Positions 16,983 through 26,119 of a stretch of DNA of 39,554 bases are shown one piece after another; positions within the stretch are counted from its first letter, which is position 1; every line of letters begins with the position of its first letter. The notes beneath the pieces are model-generated. The model searched no databases and was not told where the DNA came from. It was given only the letters and a program-made list of their open reading frames with translations. Source of the stretch: CAYWMY01 sp046352935. GTDB lineage: Bacteria; Pseudomonadota; Gammaproteobacteria; Steroidobacterales; Steroidobacteraceae. The translations under genes were made by a program, and so were the position numbers. The stretch lies in assembly GCA_046352935.1 (NCBI GenBank), contig JAXMGR010000028.1:1-39554 (forward strand), in the 5' to 3' direction.

Positions 16983-18980
16983 ATGTCGTCGATCACGAAC
17001 TCCCTGCGCGCGTCGCACGTCGCTGCGCTCGGACTGCTCCTGGCCGTGTCCACGGGCCTGCTCGGCCTCGCAGGCTGTGTCGGCAAGTCGGTGAACCTGA
17101 AGATCGTCGATCAGCCCGCGGACGTGACGGGCTTCGTCGGCGCGAGCTCGACGTTCCACCTCGGCGTCGAGGGTCCCTACCCGCTGAGCTTCCAGTGGAA
17201 GCGGAACGGCACTGACATCGCGGGCGCGACTGCATCCTCCTACACGACCCCGGCGCTCACCATCGCCGACAACGGCGCGAAGTACTCCGTGACCGTCTCA
17301 CACGGCGGCGAGTCGGTGACCAGCAACGAGGCAACGCTCACCGTCCACGACGTGCCGACCATCACGACGCAGCCCGTGCCGCAGACGGTGGCGCTCGGCG
17401 GCACGGCGACCTTCTCGGTCACGGCCACGGGCGGCGGCACGCTGAGCTACCAGTGGCTGCGCAACGATGTCGCCGTCTCCGGTGCGACGAACGCGAGCTA
17501 CACGACAGCCGCGACGACCGCGGCCGACGATGGCGCGCTGTACTCGGTGGCCGTCAAGAACGGCGCCGGCGCCACGTACAGCGCGATGGTGCCGCTCACC
17601 GTGACGAGCGCACCTTCGGTCCTGCTGCAACCGGCGAGCCAGTACGTCACCGACGGCCGCAGCGCGACCTTCGCCGTGATCGGCTCCGGCGGCGACCTCA
17701 CCTACCAGTGGCGCAGGGGCCCGGACGCTGTCCCGGGCGCCACCTCGGCCACCTATACGACCCCGGCGCTGACCGCGACCGACTCCGGTGCCACCTGGTC
17801 GGTCGTGATCGTCAATCCGCGCGGGACGGTCACGAGCCAGGCCGCCACGGTCACCGTGGTTGCGCCGGCATCGAGCCCGCCGCCCGCACTGCCCGCCGAG
17901 ATCGGTGCCGGCAAGACGACCACCGCCTCGGAGGGCTTCGTGGTCGTACGCAAGGCCGACGGAACCGCCTGGGCCTGGGGTCAGAACTCCGCGGGCCAGC
18001 TGGGCGGCGGCACCACCGGCAGCGCCAGCGAGACACCCGCGAAGGTCTCGCTGCCTGCGGACCGCACGACCCTGCAGGTCTCGGTCGGCGGCCTGCACGC
18101 GCTGGCACTGCTCGACAACGGCGATGTCTATGCCTGGGGCAGCAACGCCAGCGGCCAGCTCGGCCTCGGCGACACGACGTCCCGCAGCACTCCCGCGAAG
18201 GTGACGCTGCCGCGGCCCGCGGTGGCGGTCGCCGCGGGCGGCAACTTCTCCGTTGCGGCACTCGACGACGGCACGGTGTACGCCTGGGGCAGCAACGAAC
18301 TGGGCCAGCTCGGCAACGGCAGTCATACCTCGACCTCTTCGCCCACGCCGGTCAGCGAACTCAACGGCGTGGTCGCGGTCGCCGCCGGCAACGCGCACGG
18401 CCTCGCGCTGCTCGTCGACGGCCGCGTGTTCGCCTGGGGCGCCGATGCGCTCGGCCAGCTCGGCGATGGCGGCCTGGTCGCCCGGCACACGCCGGTCGAG
18501 GTCGCGAGCGGCATCGCGCGGATTCGGGCCGGAGCCGACTCGTCGATTGCGATCACTCCCGGCCGGCTCGTGCTCGCCTGGGGCGCGAACGCGTCGGGGC
18601 AGCTCGGCCTCGGCGCGGGTTTCACCGGCAACCTCGTGAGGCCGACCGGCATCGCCGTCGACAGTGTCGATGCCGCCGCCGCCGACTCCCATCTGCTCGT
18701 CGTCGCGAGCGACGGCACCGTTCGCGGCGCGGGCCTCAACGTGGCGGGCGAGATCGGCGATGGCACGAAGACGGCACGCACCACGCTCACTCCGGCAGCC
18801 GGGCTCACGGGCATGCTCAGCGTCGCCGCGGGCGGCAAGGGGTATTCGCTGTCGCTCGCCGCCAGCGGCCCGGTCTACGCCTGGGGCGACAACACCGCCG
18901 AGCAGCTCGCCAACAATTCGCAACCCTCCGCGGGCACGTCGACCCCGACCGTGGTGCCTGGCTTCGACGCGATTCCGTAG
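16983..18980 (+). CDS. Lipoprotein with three Ig-like domains and an RCC1 propeller
   Basis: This 665-residue protein has a lipoprotein signal (hydrophobic LGLLLAVSTGLLGLAGC, lipobox LAGC with Cys about 32). Three tandem Ig-like domains follow (about 36-119, 120-205, 206-290), each with the pattern L.FQWKRNG or L.YQWLRN, then GA....YTT and a Y/W-SV strand. After a Pro-rich hinge (ASSPPPALPAE) come seven RCC1-type blades (about 312-665) with repeats such as YAWGSNASGQLGLGD and FAWGADALGQLGDGG. That number is enough to close a seven-bladed beta-propeller. It should sit on the outer membrane, probably binding a partner. AGAGGA before ATG 16983 sets the start. It is divergent from chrA. Role unknown. 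Confidence 0.85.
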   Translation: MSSITNSLRASHVAALGLLLAVSTGLLGLAGCVGKSVNLKIVDQPADVTGFVGASSTFHLGVEGPYPLSFQWKRNGTDIAGATASSYTTPALTIADNGAKYSVTVSHGGESVTSNEATLTVHDVPTITTQPVPQTVALGGTATFSVTATGGGTLSYQWLRNDVAVSGATNASYTTAATTAADDGALYSVAVKNGAGATYSAMVPLTVTSAPSVLLQPASQYVTDGRSATFAVIGSGGDLTYQWRRGPDAVPGATSATYTTPALTATDSGATWSVVIVNPRGTVTSQAATVTVVAPASSPPPALPAEIGAGKTTTASEGFVVVRKADGTAWAWGQNSAGQLGGGTTGSASETPAKVSLPADRTTLQVSVGGLHALALLDNGDVYAWGSNASGQLGLGDTTSRSTPAKVTLPRPAVAVAAGGNFSVAALDDGTVYAWGSNELGQLGNGSHTSTSSPTPVSELNGVVAVAAGNAHGLALLVDGRVFAWGADALGQLGDGGLVARHTPVEVASGIARIRAGADSSIAITPGRLVLAWGANASGQLGLGAGFTGNLVRPTGIAVDSVDAAAADSHLLVVASDGTVRGAGLNVAGEIGDGTKTARTTLTPAAGLTGMLSVAAGGKGYSLSLAASGPVYAWGDNTAEQLANNSQPSAGTSTPTVVPGFDAIP

Positions 18981-19035
18981 CGGCGCGTTGCGTCGTCGTG
19001 AGTTCCCGCGGTGAACGAACCGGGCCCGGCCTTCC

Positions 19036-21735
19036 TCACGCCTCGACCCGTTCGATCTCGCCGGTCTCACCGCGGATCCGGATGGTCGCGCCGTCCGGGA
19101 TGATCTGCATCGCGTTGCGCAGTTGCACCGCAGGGATGCCGTGCTCGCGCGACAGGCAGGCACCGTGCGCGAGCATGCCGCCGGTCTCGATGACCAGGCC
19201 CCTGATGAGCGTGAACACGGAGGCCCAGCCCGGATCCGTCGCATTGCAGATCAGGATGTCGTCCTTCTCCACGCGCCCGATCTGCGCGAGTTCCGGCACC
19301 ACACGGGCGCGACCCGTGACGAACCCGCCGCTCAGGCCCACGCCCTTGAGACGGCCCGAACCGTCGTGGGAGGGCGCGTCGATGTCGACCGGTGCGTGGC
19401 CGCGCAGGTAGAGCGGCAGGCCGGCCCTGCGCGCGTCGACCTTCAGGAACGCCCGGCGTCGCCCCGCGATCTTCGCGTGTGCGAGCGCCGTCGTGCCGCG
19501 CCCGTCCAGCAGTTCGTAGAGCTCGACGTCGGTGAGGAAGAAGCCGTCGTCGGCGGCAGCGAGCCGGCCCTGCTCGACGCAACGACGCGCGACCTCCATG
19601 TAGACCTTGCGCTTGCCGTGGGTGATCCGGTCCGCGTAGTGACGCGAGTCGTCGCGGATGCACAGGAAATCCAGCACCCACTGGTGCAGCAGGCGGAACA
19701 CGTTCACGAGCATCTCGCCGAAGGGCTGCGCGCGCAGCGCCTCGATGACCTCGCGCGTCGCCTTCTCGCGGCTCTCCGCGACGCGCTTCTCGACGGCAGA
19801 CGGTGGCGTCGGCTCGTCGGTGCCCAGATAGGCACCGAGGGCCTCGTAGTCGATCGCGCAGTCGTCGGCACGGCGTTTGTAGTAGATGTCGCGTTCGGCC
19901 GCGCCGCGATGACCGTGCGCGGCCACGAAGGTCCGGTATTGCTCCAGGAATGCGCGCCCCTCGTCGAAGCCCCCGAGGCTCGCGAAGAATGCGGCGCCCT
20001 TGTTCGCGCGGTACGCCTGCGCGAGCGACGGCGTCGCTCGAATCATCTCCGCGAGCGCGAACAGCGCGTTCGTCTCGACGGACTGCAGGGTCTGCGTCGG
20101 ATTGCCGCTGATCAGGTCCTGCAGGACCATCGCGTTCGGCCCCGGGTACCACTTCGCGACCATCTGCCCGAACAGGCCGAACACGTTCGGGAACAGCACG
20201 TTGTAGCCCATCCACAGGCTGTCGCAATAGGCGTGCATCAGCTCCTCGAGCCGCAGCGCCTCGCGCTTCAGCGCGGCATCGGACAGGCGCCGCAGGGTCT
20301 CGTCGGGCAGCGCCCTCGCCTCGGCGACACGACCGTCGATCCAGCCCCGCTGCGTCGTCTTCCACGCGAACACCGAATGCAGGGACGACGCGTTGACGGA
20401 CAGCAGCATGCGGACGAAGCGCGGGAAGTCGAGCGGCCGCTCCATGGACTCCCGGCGCCATGCCTCCGGCACCAGCTCGAGATAAGGACCGCGCGCGAAG
20501 CCCGGGATCACGGCGTTCGCGAAGCGGTGGTGGAAGTCGCAGTTGTAGTAGACCGTGCCGCGGTGCCAACGGAAGTGCGGCTGACCCTTCAGCTCCGGGA
20601 AACCCGTGAGCTCGGCCATGGTGTCGAGCGACTTGCGGTAGTGACGCACACGCACCGAGTAGTGCAGCGGGCTGATGCCGCCGGTCCAGTACGCCTCGGC
20701 CCAGCGCAGGGTCCAGAGGATCGCATCGCTGCCGGCCGGGTTCTGCGCCGCCTCCTCGATGCACTCCTCCCACACGAAGTCCGCACCCGTGACCGGCCGC
20801 GACTGCAGCAGGTGGAGCCGGCCGCCCGCGAACGCCCACTCGATGTCCTGCGGCAGCCCGCCGTAGTAGGCCATGACCTGCCGGCCGAGCTGGCCGAGCT
20901 CGACGAGCTGCGCGTCATCGAGGCAGGGCTTCGCCCGGTCCGCGTCGGCGACCTCGGCATGCCGCGTACCGGTGGCCGGCGCCGCCGCGCGTACGATCCT
21001 GAACTCGCGGGCGCCCGCACGGCTGCGCAGCAGGTTCAGCGTGTCGGCATCGAGCACGTACTCGTCCGGATCGACGTGGCCCGAGACGATCGACTCGCCG
21101 AGTCCGTAGTTCGCGTTGATCACGAACTCCGTCGTGCGCGCCTCCAGCGGATTGGCCGTGAACAGGACGCCGCTGACTTCGGACTCGACCATGCGCTGCA
21201 CGACCACCGCAATCGCCACCTGCCGGTGATCGAAGCCCTGGCTGCGGCGGTAGGCGATCGCGCGCGCGCTCCACATCGAGGACCAGCAGTCGCGCACCGC
21301 GGCCACGACCGCGTCGCCACCACGGATGTCGAGATAGGTGTCGTGCAGGCCCGCGAAGGACGCGCCGCTCATGTCCTCGGCGGTGCCCGAGGACCGCACG
21401 GCGACCCAGGCCTCCGCGCCGAGCGTTGTGTAGCCCGCGAGGATCCGCTCGCGCGTGCCCGCCGGCATCGGTGTCGCCGCGAACAGCGCCCGGATCCGCA
21501 CGCTCGCGGCTTCGAGTGCCGAAGCGTCACCGTGATCGAGCGCGTCGATGATGCGGAAGACCTGGTCCGCGATCCCCGTCCCCGACACGAACTCGCGATA
21601 CGCCGCCGTCGCCACCACGAACCCCGGCGGCACGGGCAGCCCCGCGCGCGTCATCAGGCTCAGGTTCGCACCCTTGCCGCCCGCAACGGCGACCGCCGCG
21701 CATTCCGCATCGACAAAAGAAATCACCAGGCCCAC
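19036..21735 (-). CDS. Rifampicin-phosphotransferase-like dikinase (ATP-grasp, middle domain, His domain)
   Basis: This 899-residue protein has an N-terminal PEP-synthase-type ATP-grasp domain (about 1-320: GGKGANLSLMTRAGLPVPPGFVV, AVRSSGTAEDMSGASFAGLHDTYLDI, LLQSRPVTG). A middle domain follows (about 320-775), then a swivelling phosphohistidine domain (about 780-890) with GGMLAHGACLSREHGIPAV, catalytic His about 857. It ends just after the His domain. PEP synthase instead ends in a TIM-barrel domain, absent here. ATP-grasp/middle/His is the order of rifampicin phosphotransferase, which uses ATP and water and releases AMP and Pi. Whether rifampicin or another molecule is the substrate cannot be told. 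The start is GTG 21735, with GGAGG at 21745-21741 (minus strand); GTG 21759 has no such signal. Confidence 0.82.
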   Translation of the reverse strand: MGLVISFVDAECAAVAVAGGKGANLSLMTRAGLPVPPGFVVATAAYREFVSGTGIADQVFRIIDALDHGDASALEAASVRIRALFAATPMPAGTRERILAGYTTLGAEAWVAVRSSGTAEDMSGASFAGLHDTYLDIRGGDAVVAAVRDCWSSMWSARAIAYRRSQGFDHRQVAIAVVVQRMVESEVSGVLFTANPLEARTTEFVINANYGLGESIVSGHVDPDEYVLDADTLNLLRSRAGAREFRIVRAAAPATGTRHAEVADADRAKPCLDDAQLVELGQLGRQVMAYYGGLPQDIEWAFAGGRLHLLQSRPVTGADFVWEECIEEAAQNPAGSDAILWTLRWAEAYWTGGISPLHYSVRVRHYRKSLDTMAELTGFPELKGQPHFRWHRGTVYYNCDFHHRFANAVIPGFARGPYLELVPEAWRRESMERPLDFPRFVRMLLSVNASSLHSVFAWKTTQRGWIDGRVAEARALPDETLRRLSDAALKREALRLEELMHAYCDSLWMGYNVLFPNVFGLFGQMVAKWYPGPNAMVLQDLISGNPTQTLQSVETNALFALAEMIRATPSLAQAYRANKGAAFFASLGGFDEGRAFLEQYRTFVAAHGHRGAAERDIYYKRRADDCAIDYEALGAYLGTDEPTPPSAVEKRVAESREKATREVIEALRAQPFGEMLVNVFRLLHQWVLDFLCIRDDSRHYADRITHGKRKVYMEVARRCVEQGRLAAADDGFFLTDVELYELLDGRGTTALAHAKIAGRRRAFLKVDARRAGLPLYLRGHAPVDIDAPSHDGSGRLKGVGLSGGFVTGRARVVPELAQIGRVEKDDILICNATDPGWASVFTLIRGLVIETGGMLAHGACLSREHGIPAVQLRNAMQIIPDGATIRIRGETGEIERVEA

Positions 21736-21837
21736 ATCGACCTCCAGGACAACCGGCACGAGCGGCGGAAAGACCGCCCGGCGATCCTACCGCACCGGCA
21801 GGCGGGCGATCGGCAGCAGCCGACGGAGACCGAGGGA

Positions 21838-21861
21838 GAAATGGTTAGGGGCAGCATCCAA
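21838..21861. repeat. Possible degenerate copy of the tRNA-Met 3' end
   Basis: GAAATGGT-TAGGGGC followed by AGCATCCAAC resembles GAAATGGT-GGC-TAGGGGC-GGAATCGAAC at the 3' end of the tRNA-Met gene (27371-27397), in the same orientation. Fifteen bases match around one three-base gap, then seven of ten. Such a direct repeat is what integration at a tRNA 3' end leaves behind. The match is imperfect and could be chance. Confidence 0.25.
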
Positions 21862-21915
21862 CAGCCCGGCTAAAGGGCTGATTCTGCGCAAGTCGCGCGA
21901 ATGCTCGTGCATCGT

Positions 21916-21936
21916 GTACCCCCAACGTACCCCCAC
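21916..21936. repeat. Tandem GTACCCCCA direct repeat
   Basis: GTACCCCCAAC (21916-21926) is followed at once by GTACCCCCAC (21927-21936). It lies at the point where base composition changes. I have the impression that such motifs occur beside integrase genes in islands, but no integrase is present here and this cannot be tested from the window. Confidence 0.3.
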
Positions 21937-22198
21937 AGTCGCGCTGCTACCCTCGGACTTTCCCGGACGCATCGCGCGCCTCGCGCGCCCCGATTCACGG
22001 CGCAGACAGCACGTGAACTCAAGGCGCGAGCACGCTGCGAAAATTCACATTTCTTGCGTCCGTCGCCACTTTGGGGGAGGCTGGCCACCATAGCGCATGC
22101 TACGCATAAGCACGTATGAGGTTCGCGCCTTGTGGTCTTAGCGTGATTCGAGAATGCGTTCGAAATCGAAGAAAGGGACTCTTCACGGGAGCGCCGCA

Positions 22199-25051
22199 AT
22201 GGAAAGCTGGCAAATGCGACTCTGCGCACTGGTGGTGGTCTTTGCCCTAAGCGCGTGCGGCGGGCCGATCACGTCGGAACAGCCGAACCACGCGCTGGCC
22301 GCGGGCGAAGCGTTCAGCTATCAGATTCAGCCGCTGGTTGAGTCGGATGCCGCAGTCGTTTACCAAGCAGCTCTCGCGGACGGGCGCTCACTGCCAGGCT
22401 GGCTGCGCTTCGACCCGCAGGCGCTCAGATTCAGTGGCGTCGCTCCTGAGGGCCTGCCCGGCAGCATTGCCGAATCGCTCATGGTGCAGGTCGTTGCCAG
22501 CGACGCAAGTGGAGCACTGGCGAAGAGCACCCATTCCGTACGGGTGATGGCCGCCACGACGACCGTACCCCAGATCGTCAATCCGGCCGAGGAACTACAG
22601 GCTTTTTCGCCGACCGGCATCCTGCGCTGGAGCACGGTCACGGGTGCCGACGCATTCGAGGTGTGGGCGTACAAGGATTCTGCGCTAACACAGCTGCAGG
22701 AGTTCTCCAAGGCGCTGGTGTCGCGCCAATACCAGTTCACTCAACTGGCTGCCGACCGAACCTATTACATCAAGCTCTATTACCGGGTGTCGGGCAGTTG
22801 GAGAGAACTGCCGGCGTTCTCGATCAGGACAACACTGAACGTCGACACGGCGCGACTTACCAACTCGCAGGAGGAACTGGATGCTCTGAGCACGGGCGCC
22901 ACTCTGCGCTGGACCACGGTGCAGGGCGCCGACGTGTATGAGCTGTGGGTCTATCGTGATGCGAACCTGCAAGCGTTTGCCGAGGCATCGGGGCCCGTTC
23001 GGATCACGCAATACCAGATCACGAGCCTGAAGCCGGGCGCCACGTACTACGTGCAGGTCTACAGCAGAGTCAATGGCATCTACTCCGTCGGCGGACCACT
23101 CAAGGTCACGGTGACCGCCGAGACGAGCAAGGCGCGGATCCTGAATCCGCAGGAAGAGCTGGATGCGTTCGCTACCAATGGAATCCTGCGCTGGTCGCCA
23201 GTGACGGGAGCGACCGCCTACGAGCTATGGATATTCACGAACCCGAACTCCTCGGAAATCTTCGAGAGTTCAGGAAGCTTGACGGCACGTTCATACACCA
23301 CGAAGACACTGCAACCCGGCACGGTCTACTACGCCCAGGCATATGCCTTGGTGAACGGGCAGTGGCAGGTGGGGGCGCCGGTCAAGATCACCACGACCGG
23401 TCAGGTGAGGAAAGCGCGCCTGACGACCCCGCAGGAAGAACTCGAGACTTTCGGCACCACCGGGACTCTGCGTTGGACCGAGGTGCCGGGGGCGACGGCC
23501 TACGAGCTGTGGATCTACGGCAACGCGGGCCTCGGGACCATTGTCGAGAGCGGCGCCAGTACTGACAGGTCCTATCAAGCCAAGAAGCTTTGCAGCAACG
23601 CCGTCTACTACGTTCAGGTCTACGCGTTCGTCGATGGGCAGTGGACAACAGGATGGGCGACGCAGCTGAATGTGACCACCGGACAGAGTCCCGCTGATTG
23701 CGTGCCACCCGCTCCGCAGGTCAGCCTGACGGCAAGCGCCGATGACGTTGCGGCGGGCAGCAGCGTGACGCTCACGTGGACGACGAAGTTCGCAACGAGT
23801 TGTGTGGCATCTGACTCCTGGTCGGGCGCGAAGGCACTGAGCGGTCAGGAGACGGTCGGCCCGATCACAAAGAAGAGCCTGTTTACGCTTACCTGCAGCG
23901 GGCAAAGTGGCACGTACCCTGCGCAGACGCTCGTTGGAATCTTCGGCTCTCCGGATGCGCCAATTTACCAAGTGACCGACCTCGGCACGTTGGGCGGGTC
24001 AAAGACCTTCGGCGTAGCCATCAACAATAGCGGTCAGGTGGTTGGATACAGCACGAACGCGGCGGGCGCCAATCGCGCCTTTCTCTGGAGCGGTGGAGTA
24101 TTGAGCGACCTCGGCACACTGGGCGGGTCCAGTGGACAGGCGTTCGGCATCAATAATCTCGGGCAGATCGTCGGAACCAGTGCCCTGCCGGGCGATAGCG
24201 CCTCGCGCGCAACGCTTTGGACGAACGGCACTGTTACTGACCTGGGTACGCTCATGCCGCCGCCGAACAATGTCGGCTGGAATAGCCGGGCCAATGGAAT
24301 CAACGATGCGGGTCAAGTGGTGGGCGTGTCCGACGCGTGCTCTCCAATTCGATGCGATATACGCCAACACGCGTTCATTTATGCCGGTGGGGTGATGACC
24401 GACCTCGGCACGTCCAGCCAAGAGGGCCTTACCGGCTGGCACTCCGCCACAATTGCAATCAACAACACAGGGCGGATCGCCGGACATGTTTTCTTCGAGA
24501 TCGGTATGCCAACAGTGGTGCTCTGGGATTCAACCAGATCCGCGTTTGTCAGTCTGTTCGGTACCGGCCCGCAATCGTCTGGTGGTGTCGGTCTCCCGGG
24601 CGTCGGCATCAACGGCGCTGGACAAGTGGTCGCGTCGGCCTATGGCGCCGTTGGAACCACTGGATACCACGCGGTGATGTGGGACAAGGGCGCAATCGCT
24701 GACCTCGGCGCACTGTACAACTCGTGTGAATCCGGACCGCCTTGCCGTAGCGGTGCAACTGCAATCAACGACACTAGTCAGGTTGTTGGTTTCATTGGGC
24801 GGGCAGCAGGTGGATCGCCGGTCGCGCCCGACTACGTCGACAACCACGCGGCTCTTTGGACCAACGGCAAGGTTTTCGACCTGAACACGCTCTTGGACCC
24901 AGACTCCCCAATCTCCCCCTACGTATTGCGTTACGCGACTGCGCTCAATGACAGCGGGCTGATCGTCGCTGTCGGGTATGAAGTCGATGCAACAAACCCC
25001 TTCAAGGACACCGGCGTTGCCCACACGTTCCTGCTCTCTCCGGTACAGTAA
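22199..25051 (+). CDS. Large surface lipoprotein with four internal repeats and HAF repeats
   Basis: This 950-residue protein has a lipoprotein signal (LCALVVVFALSACGG, lipobox LSAC, Cys20). A cadherin/Ig-like domain follows (about 25-125, with LPGWLRFDPQALRFSGVAPEG). Four tandem units of about 93 residues (about 126-500) come next, each opening NP.EELDAF.T.G.LRW..V.GA.AYELW and closing YY.Q.Y..V.G.W. Another small beta domain spans about 505-590. The C-terminal third carries repeats built on DLGTLGGS, GINNLGQIVG and HAFLW, known as extracellular HAF repeats, probably a propeller. No PEP-CTERM or LPXTG tail is seen. ATG 22199 is chosen (GGGAG eight bases upstream); ATG 22154 is an alternative. 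Base composition is less GC-rich than nearby core genes. Likely adhesion or binding; partner unknown. Confidence 0.82.
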   Translation: MESWQMRLCALVVVFALSACGGPITSEQPNHALAAGEAFSYQIQPLVESDAAVVYQAALADGRSLPGWLRFDPQALRFSGVAPEGLPGSIAESLMVQVVASDASGALAKSTHSVRVMAATTTVPQIVNPAEELQAFSPTGILRWSTVTGADAFEVWAYKDSALTQLQEFSKALVSRQYQFTQLAADRTYYIKLYYRVSGSWRELPAFSIRTTLNVDTARLTNSQEELDALSTGATLRWTTVQGADVYELWVYRDANLQAFAEASGPVRITQYQITSLKPGATYYVQVYSRVNGIYSVGGPLKVTVTAETSKARILNPQEELDAFATNGILRWSPVTGATAYELWIFTNPNSSEIFESSGSLTARSYTTKTLQPGTVYYAQAYALVNGQWQVGAPVKITTTGQVRKARLTTPQEELETFGTTGTLRWTEVPGATAYELWIYGNAGLGTIVESGASTDRSYQAKKLCSNAVYYVQVYAFVDGQWTTGWATQLNVTTGQSPADCVPPAPQVSLTASADDVAAGSSVTLTWTTKFATSCVASDSWSGAKALSGQETVGPITKKSLFTLTCSGQSGTYPAQTLVGIFGSPDAPIYQVTDLGTLGGSKTFGVAINNSGQVVGYSTNAAGANRAFLWSGGVLSDLGTLGGSSGQAFGINNLGQIVGTSALPGDSASRATLWTNGTVTDLGTLMPPPNNVGWNSRANGINDAGQVVGVSDACSPIRCDIRQHAFIYAGGVMTDLGTSSQEGLTGWHSATIAINNTGRIAGHVFFEIGMPTVVLWDSTRSAFVSLFGTGPQSSGGVGLPGVGINGAGQVVASAYGAVGTTGYHAVMWDKGAIADLGALYNSCESGPPCRSGATAINDTSQVVGFIGRAAGGSPVAPDYVDNHAALWTNGKVFDLNTLLDPDSPISPYVLRYATALNDSGLIVAVGYEVDATNPFKDTGVAHTFLLSPVQ

Positions 25052-25235
25052 GGCTTACCCTGGTCCGCCGCACGTTCGCGCACGTTCCGCCTTTCCAGCG
25101 TCTTAGGACGCCGGCCCGGCAACGGCTCAGAACGTCACGATCCTGAAGCCGCAAGAAGGCGCGACGATCAGGTACGGTAAGGTGACTGCCCGAATACTGC
25201 GAACCGATATGTCGCACAACAGGCAGGCACAGGTC
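25052..25235. other. Gap between the lipoprotein and the SH3-like gene
   Basis: These 184 bases hold no supported gene. A short direct repeat CGCACGTTC/CGCACGTTC lies near 25070. An in-frame GTG (25182) and ATG (25209) could extend the next gene upstream, but a normal signal peptide begins only at 25236. No convincing terminator was found. Confidence 0.3.
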
Positions 25236-26066
25236 ATGGATATCTCTTCACGCAAGAATCCATTCTTAAGACTTCGCCGCACGCCCGGTCTATTGCTTAG
25301 GGTCGCAATGGCGTTGACGTCTTGTGTTCTCTCGCAAACTGACGCGAATGCGTATCGCCGCGGCGTTACCTCGCGAGGCGCCGTCGTGCTCTCCGCGCCG
25401 GATGGCCATGCAGTTGCTTCACTGGGACCCAACGCGGCACTTTATCTACTTGGAACATTCAAGGAATGGACCGAGGTGATGTGGCTATATGGCCCAGAAC
25501 CCCGGGCAATCAAGTCTGGTTGGATTGCTTCAAGTGCCGTTCATCCGGAATTCGTGAACGAGTGGGCAATACACTGTGAGCCGGAGCCTCAGAGTAGCGC
25601 CGAGATTTGCATCGCCGTCGATGACGAAAGACTCGAGTGCAAACGATCATTCGTCGACGGATCGTACGAACAGTGTAGGGTCAGCGTGGATCTTGTGGTG
25701 CGAACAGATTATGCAGGCGACGCGCACCTTGATGTTGAAGTAGTGTGCTTCTTGGATGTTCGCCTTCGAGCGGAAAATGACCTCATGTGGACCCACAGTC
25801 GATCGATTGGGTACGCGTCGACCTATCTCACCCGGAAGTCAGCACGCTTTGCGACGGTGGAGATTCACCCCAAGTTTATGTCTTCGCCTCTGAGGCCCGT
25901 AAGAGAAGTCGAAATTGTCTCGAATGATTGCCGGTTTTCGCAATTGTCCGCTCTTGCTGAAGCAATATTGCGTGTCGCCGGAATGGGACGCACGACGGCG
26001 CGGGAACTGCGCAAGTCGCTGAAATACAGGGTTAAGAAGGATGTTGCCGGACGGCTACGGACGTGA
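25236..26066 (+). CDS. Secreted protein with SH3-like segment, unknown
   Basis: I do not recognise this 276-residue protein as a whole. Starting at ATG 25236 it has a signal peptide (basic NPFLRLRRTPG, hydrophobic LLLRVAMALTSCVLSQ, cleavage near ANA-Y). Residues about 24-85 look like a bacterial SH3 domain (RGAVVLSAPDGHAVASLGPNAALYLLG...WTEVMWLYG...SGWIASSAV). The middle has six cysteines in a beta-rich stretch (about 95-170). The tail is basic (RELRKSLKYRVKKDVAGRLR). Codon use is clearly less GC-biased than in the core genes. It ends 26 bases before the insertion element. ATG 25209 is an alternative start. A cell-wall or surface role is a guess. Confidence 0.55.
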   Translation: MDISSRKNPFLRLRRTPGLLLRVAMALTSCVLSQTDANAYRRGVTSRGAVVLSAPDGHAVASLGPNAALYLLGTFKEWTEVMWLYGPEPRAIKSGWIASSAVHPEFVNEWAIHCEPEPQSSAEICIAVDDERLECKRSFVDGSYEQCRVSVDLVVRTDYAGDAHLDVEVVCFLDVRLRAENDLMWTHSRSIGYASTYLTRKSARFATVEIHPKFMSSPLRPVREVEIVSNDCRFSQLSALAEAILRVAGMGRTTARELRKSLKYRVKKDVAGRLRT

Positions 26067-26092
26067 GCTTACCGACACATAGCTTGCAGATG

Positions 26093-26113
26093 ATTCCGGT
26101 CACATGGTTTACA
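26093..26113. repeat. IS left inverted repeat
   Basis: This 21-base end pairs perfectly with 27340-27360. Its sequence starts ATTCCGGTCACATGGTTTAC. It lies 30 bases before the transposase start codon and just before the start-codon hairpin. Confidence 0.88.
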
Positions 26114-26119
26114 CCTTTC

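Larger units (their letters stand above)
21736..22198. other. 463-base divergent gap at the left edge of the island
   Basis: No gene is supported here. It holds the start signals of two divergent genes. Base composition changes from very GC-rich to moderately GC-rich at about 21.88 kb. Notable pieces are an attachment-site-like stretch at 21838-21861, a small hairpin CAGCCC/GGGCTG at 21862-21880, and a tandem GTACCCCCA motif at 21916-21936. I see no clear promoter for the lipoprotein gene. Confidence 0.4.

Noticed and set aside
19036..21735. PEP synthase (ppsA) assignment for the dikinase
   Set aside because: The C-terminal PEP-binding TIM-barrel is missing; the chain ends right after the phospho-His domain.
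21838..21861. A real second tRNA gene at the island edge
   Set aside because: The T-loop sequence is absent and no cloverleaf forms. Only a gapped match to a tRNA 3' end remains, reported as a weak repeat.
19123..21873. 916-codon plus-strand open frame opposite the dikinase
   Set aside because: Composition is the typical Arg/Val/His shadow pattern, and the opposite strand encodes an intact enzyme.
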